Source: DATHTS01 sp965219305 (GTDB taxonomy: Bacteria; Acidobacteriota; Blastocatellia; Pyrinomonadales; Pyrinomonadaceae). Taken from it: a DNA stretch of 64,000 nucleotides. The position numbers and the translations under genes were made by a program. The notes under the pieces were generated by a model. That model was not told the origin of the DNA. It saw nothing but the letters and a program-made list of their open reading frames with translations, and made no database searches. Shown in pieces: positions 60,978 through 64,000 of this stretch (position 1 is its first letter; the number at the start of each line of letters is the position of its first letter). The stretch is taken from positions 310,001 to 374,000 of the forward strand of contig OZ244725.1 of the NCBI GenBank assembly GCA_965219305.1, in the 5' to 3' direction.

Positions 60978-63212
60978 TTATTTGTTTTCGATCTCCTTGA
61001 TAGTTGCGCCTAACTTTTTCCCGTCGGGCGATTCCGCCGGAACTATCTTAAACATCGCTTTGTAAATTGTCAGCGCGTGATTTTTACTTTCCGGTTTTTG
61101 CGCGTATTGATTCGCTAATCCCCAGGAATCTTTCATAAAACTGTTTGTCGCGTCGAACCACATTTGTTTGTCGTAGTTCGTCTTCGCCGCGTAGAAATTT
61201 TGTCCCAAAAGTTCGAGCGTCGAAGCGACGGTTTCGGCGGCTTCTTTGTGCTTGTTTTGCTGGTGGAGAACTTTTATTTTGTTGCGCCGCGCATCGAGAT
61301 TATTCGGAATTTTATCGTAGAATTCGATAGCCTTGACATATTTTTTGTCAATGAAATAAATGTTTCCGGCGAGATAATAGACATTTGTTTGCGTGTTTTC
61401 ATTAATTCCTTCAATGGTCGGAATCTTTCCAAGCAATTTCAATGCTGATTCATACTGCTTTGCTTCCGTCAGAAGTCTGGCGATTTCCAAACCGCGAATT
61501 CCTCTTGTAACTCCGATAATTTGCGCGTCGTCCAAAAGTTTATCGGTCATTTCAAAAGCCGCCGCGTAATTTTTCGCCGTCACTTCTTTTTTTGCGTTAT
61601 CAAAACCTTTTGTTCTTTCAAAACTTTCATCCGTCTTTTTCGCCGTTTCGGTTGTTGGGACGGTTGCGGACGCTGTTTTCGACGCGCACGGTTTCGTGAT
61701 TGTTACGCCGAATTCTTCCGATTTTTTCTCGTCTGCGGTAGCAAGCGCGGTTTTTCCTTGTTTGCAGTAAATTATCGAACGCGCGCGGTAGGAATTTCCG
61801 TATTCTGGATTGTATTCGAGCGATTTGTCGAGATTTGCGACGGCTTGTGCATAATCGGTTTTTTCGTTGAAATAATAACTAGCCAGATTAAAATAGGCGA
61901 TGTGATGTTTCGGATTTAATTCGATGGCTTTTTTGTAATCTTCAAAAGACTTTTGCGGGTTTTTCAGACGTTCGTAAGCCGCGCCGCGATCAACGTATCG
62001 GTCGGCGTTTTTCGGTTCGAGTTCGACGAGTTTTTGATAATCTTTTAATGCTTCGTCAAGTTTCTTGAGATTCGTTAAAGCATCGCCGCGTTCTTTGTAA
62101 GCGTTGAGATATTTGTCATCGAATTCGATCGCTTTTGAAAATTGCCCGACCGCTTTTTCATAATTTTTCTGGTCTCTGCTGATAAGTCCGAGATTATAAA
62201 AAGCGACGGCGTATTTCGGACTGAGTTCAATAGCTTTTGAAAAACTTGCAGTCGCTTCCGCGTATTTTTTCTGCGCCGAATAGACGTTTCCGAGATTGTT
62301 ATACGCCCACGCAAATTTCGGGTCAATTTCGACCGCTTTTTTCAGATCGGCGATTGCCTGATCGTATTTTTTCTGCTCATAAAAAGCATTTCCGCGATTG
62401 CGGTAAAACATCGCCGTTTTCGGATCGAGTTCGATGGCTTTTGAATAATCGGCAATTGCCTGTTCGTATTTATTCGACTTTTCGTAAACAACGCCGCGAT
62501 TGTTAAATGCCCAATCGTATTTCGGATCGAGCGAAATTGCCTTTGTATAATCGTTGATCGCTTCCTGATCTTTGTTGAGTTTGTCGTAGGCGCGACCTCT
62601 TTCGACATAAGTTTTGGCGGCGTTTGAAGGATCGGATTGAATCAATTTCGTGAAATCGGCAATCGCCGACTCGTATTTACCCAAACTGAAATAAGCACTT
62701 CCGCGATTTCCATAAGCGGCGTAAAATTCGGGATTCAACGAAATCGCCTTCGTAAAATCGTCAATCGCCGCCTGATGATTATTCAAATTGCTGTAAGAAC
62801 CGCCGCGCGCAAAATAAAGAATCGCGCTCGGCTTTAGACCGATCGCCGACGAATAATCGGCAACCGACTGCTGATATTTGCCTAAACGCTTGTAAACATC
62901 GCCGCGAACGGTATATGAAATATCGTCTTTCGGATTTAACGCCAACGCCTGTTCGGCATCAACTTGCGCCTGCTCGTTGTTTTTCACCAAAAGCTGCGCC
63001 GTCGCCCGCCCGCGAAAACATCCGTCGGCTTTGGCGTTTAATTTGATACATTCGGTAAAAGACTTCACCGCCGCGTCATACTGCTTTTTGCCGATCTGTT
63101 CATAACCGAGTTTATACCAACCTTCAAGCGTCGTCGGCGTTTGCGCGAATGCGATGTGCGCCGAAAAAATTAAAATTGTAGTGAAAATTGCGAAGTTAAA
63201 TACTGATTTCAT
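60978..63212 (-). CDS. Secreted long TPR protein
   Basis: A 744-residue exported protein. A signal peptide (FNFAIFTTILIFSAHIAFAQ) is followed by about 13-14 consecutive tetratricopeptide repeats of 34 residues (about 25-490), each with the phrase AIADYSKAIELDPKYAWAYNN or close variants. Then come a Thr/Lys linker and further weaker repeats (about 530-700). TPR arrays mediate protein-protein contacts. No catalytic domain is seen. The partners are unknown. It is upstream of, and in the same direction as, no clear operon partner; the next minus-strand gene is the small secreted protein at 63258 with 45 bp between. Confidence 0.88.
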   Translation of the reverse strand: MKSVFNFAIFTTILIFSAHIAFAQTPTTLEGWYKLGYEQIGKKQYDAAVKSFTECIKLNAKADGCFRGRATAQLLVKNNEQAQVDAEQALALNPKDDISYTVRGDVYKRLGKYQQSVADYSSAIGLKPSAILYFARGGSYSNLNNHQAAIDDFTKAISLNPEFYAAYGNRGSAYFSLGKYESAIADFTKLIQSDPSNAAKTYVERGRAYDKLNKDQEAINDYTKAISLDPKYDWAFNNRGVVYEKSNKYEQAIADYSKAIELDPKTAMFYRNRGNAFYEQKKYDQAIADLKKAVEIDPKFAWAYNNLGNVYSAQKKYAEATASFSKAIELSPKYAVAFYNLGLISRDQKNYEKAVGQFSKAIEFDDKYLNAYKERGDALTNLKKLDEALKDYQKLVELEPKNADRYVDRGAAYERLKNPQKSFEDYKKAIELNPKHHIAYFNLASYYFNEKTDYAQAVANLDKSLEYNPEYGNSYRARSIIYCKQGKTALATADEKKSEEFGVTITKPCASKTASATVPTTETAKKTDESFERTKGFDNAKKEVTAKNYAAAFEMTDKLLDDAQIIGVTRGIRGLEIARLLTEAKQYESALKLLGKIPTIEGINENTQTNVYYLAGNIYFIDKKYVKAIEFYDKIPNNLDARRNKIKVLHQQNKHKEAAETVASTLELLGQNFYAAKTNYDKQMWFDATNSFMKDSWGLANQYAQKPESKNHALTIYKAMFKIVPAESPDGKKLGATIKEIENK

Positions 63213-63257
63213 AGTTTTGATTTCCTATTATTTTCCAAATAAACCGTGCCGAAAATT

Positions 63258-63800
63258 TTACTTGGCGATTATTTTGACCGGAACGATTCTCGACCATTTT
63301 CCAACGCCCGTGCATAAACTGTAAATGCTGTTCGCCGGAACTTTTGCCTTCCAAGTTTTATTTCCGTCTCCGTAATTTATTTCAAATTTACGCTTTTGAT
63401 ACGAAAAATCACCTGCGGAATCTTTCATCATACAACTGGTTTCAGCCTGATTTAGTCTGACGGCATAAAAGCCTTCGCCCAAAAATGTGCAGCCTTCGCA
63501 GTATCTTGTCTGCCAATTTTCGTAGTAACTGTAATAAGAGTTTTCGCCTTTTAACGCCGCGTCCAACGACCAGAAAGGTTTTGTCAAAAGTCCTTCCGCA
63601 TAAGAACAAGTATCGGCTCGCGGATTTTCTATTTCCTTCAAAGTCAGATTTCCGGGCGACAAAATCGGCTGATTTGCGTCGTCGGTCAAATGAACGACGA
63701 TCAAAGATGAACCGTCAAAAGGACAATGCTGTGCAAAGATACCACTTGCTGTCAGCGTTAAAATTAAAGTAAAAATTGCAAGTCTGCTTATTTTTTTCAT
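63258..63800 (-). CDS. Secreted cysteine-containing protein of unknown function
   Basis: A 180-residue exported protein. The signal peptide (LAIFTLILTLTASGIFAQ) is followed by a mature domain of about 158 residues with six cysteines (in HCPFDG, DTCSYAEG, YCEGCTFLG, SCMMKD and LCTGVG), which may form disulfides outside the cytoplasm. HCPFDGSSLIVVHLTDD at the N-terminus and GNKTWKAKVPANSIY near the end give a compact beta-rich look. No family is recognised. It lies 45 bp upstream of the TPR gene and is in the same direction. Confidence 0.65.
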   Translation of the reverse strand: MKKISRLAIFTLILTLTASGIFAQHCPFDGSSLIVVHLTDDANQPILSPGNLTLKEIENPRADTCSYAEGLLTKPFWSLDAALKGENSYYSYYENWQTRYCEGCTFLGEGFYAVRLNQAETSCMMKDSAGDFSYQKRKFEINYGDGNKTWKAKVPANSIYSLCTGVGKWSRIVPVKIIAK

Positions 63801-63815
63801 ATTGATTTATAAAGT

Positions 63816-63998
63816 TTATTTTGCTCTGGAATAAAAAATAATTTCTTTGGACGGTTCTTCCGAATATGTCATAGATTCGATTGAAACCTTGTTTTTAGCC
63901 GATGAGTTAAAAGTGATTCTCGTCATGTTACCGTTAATACGGGCATTAAAATCTATATACCTTTCCTCATCAATTTCACCCGAACGGAGAACGCCGAT
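63816..63998 (-). CDS. C-terminal end of a protein entering from the right edge
   Basis: One minus-strand frame is open from the window edge to a TAA at 63816. It encodes about 60 residues, without a start codon inside the window, including INGNMTRITFNSSAKNKVSI and ending EIIFYSRAK. It is on the same strand as the next two genes, 15 bp upstream of the start at 63800, so it may belong to the same unit. The sequence is too short for a function; it could be an artefact of an open frame, but the other two minus-strand frames have stops. Confidence 0.5.
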   Translation of the reverse strand: MGVLRSGEIDEERYIDFNARINGNMTRITFNSSAKNKVSIESMTYSEEPSKEIIFYSRAK

Positions 63999-64000
63999 GC

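Overview
The window looks like a chromosomal segment of a diderm bacterium of moderate GC content, most likely an Acidobacteriota member of the class Blastocatellia (Pyrinomonadaceae-like). The grounds are inference from gene style: an Oar-type TonB-dependent barrel, FG-GAP/VCBS repeats of the FDGDGKADIAVFRPSNGAWY type, zinc-ribbon/membrane/NTF2-like proteins, proteins combining a CxxC domain with a carboxypeptidase-regulatory domain, and ECF-like sigma factors next to TPR-CHAT proteins. There is no 16S rRNA or tRNA in the window to confirm this.

Layout. 1-4.2 kb: the end of a TonB-dependent barrel, a Tat-exported metallophosphoesterase, an unknown secreted protein, and a peroxiredoxin/Cys-rich CWC pair. 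4.3-8.9 kb: a minus-strand run of zinc-ribbon membrane protein, zwf, a palindromic repeat, pgl and a CorC/HlyC-like membrane protein (oxidative pentose phosphate pathway). 9-14.1 kb: large secreted surface proteins (beta-helix, BNR/sialidase-like) and a small envelope protein. 14.5-23.4 kb: housekeeping and transport genes (proC, hutI, nadB, a TlpA-like thioredoxin, a POT peptide transporter) with an AT-rich methyltransferase.

23.7-38.8 kb is the most unusual region. Seven plus-strand genes encode an ECF-like sigma factor, a single-pass coiled-coil membrane protein (putative anti-sigma), a secreted TPR-CHAT protease, a secreted subtilase, a second secreted TPR-CHAT protease, a small secreted Gly-rich two-cysteine protein, and a secreted caspase (C14)-DUF4384 protein. 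The run ends at a terminator. All catalytic residues are present. The export signals place three cysteine proteases and one serine protease outside the cytoplasm, next to what looks like a transmembrane sigma switch. A short Ser-Lys-Gly motif recurs in the subtilase propeptide, the small protein and the caspase, which suggests a proteolytic cascade.

38.9-47.8 kb: a serine hydrolase, a methyltransferase, a DinB-like protein, gatB, an FAD oxidoreductase and a histone-deacetylase-like hydrolase. 47.9-50.6 kb: a compact AT-rich hisH/hisF/wbpG-type cassette, probably for amidination of a surface sugar rather than histidine synthesis. 50.6-55.3 kb: M1 and M13 metallopeptidases around an RRM RNA-binding protein. 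55.4-58.9 kb: an osmoprotectant ABC transporter whose ATPase and permease-binding-protein genes are separated by an opposing gene and a 21-bp tandem repeat array. 58.9-64 kb: a secreted GH5 glycosidase with FG-GAP repeats, a long TPR protein and two unknown secreted or partial proteins.

Several unrelated short palindromic elements (6.3, 23.5 and 46.8 kb) and a 7-bp tandem repeat inside nadB indicate a genome with many small dispersed repeats. Functions were assigned by reading motifs; no database search was run.
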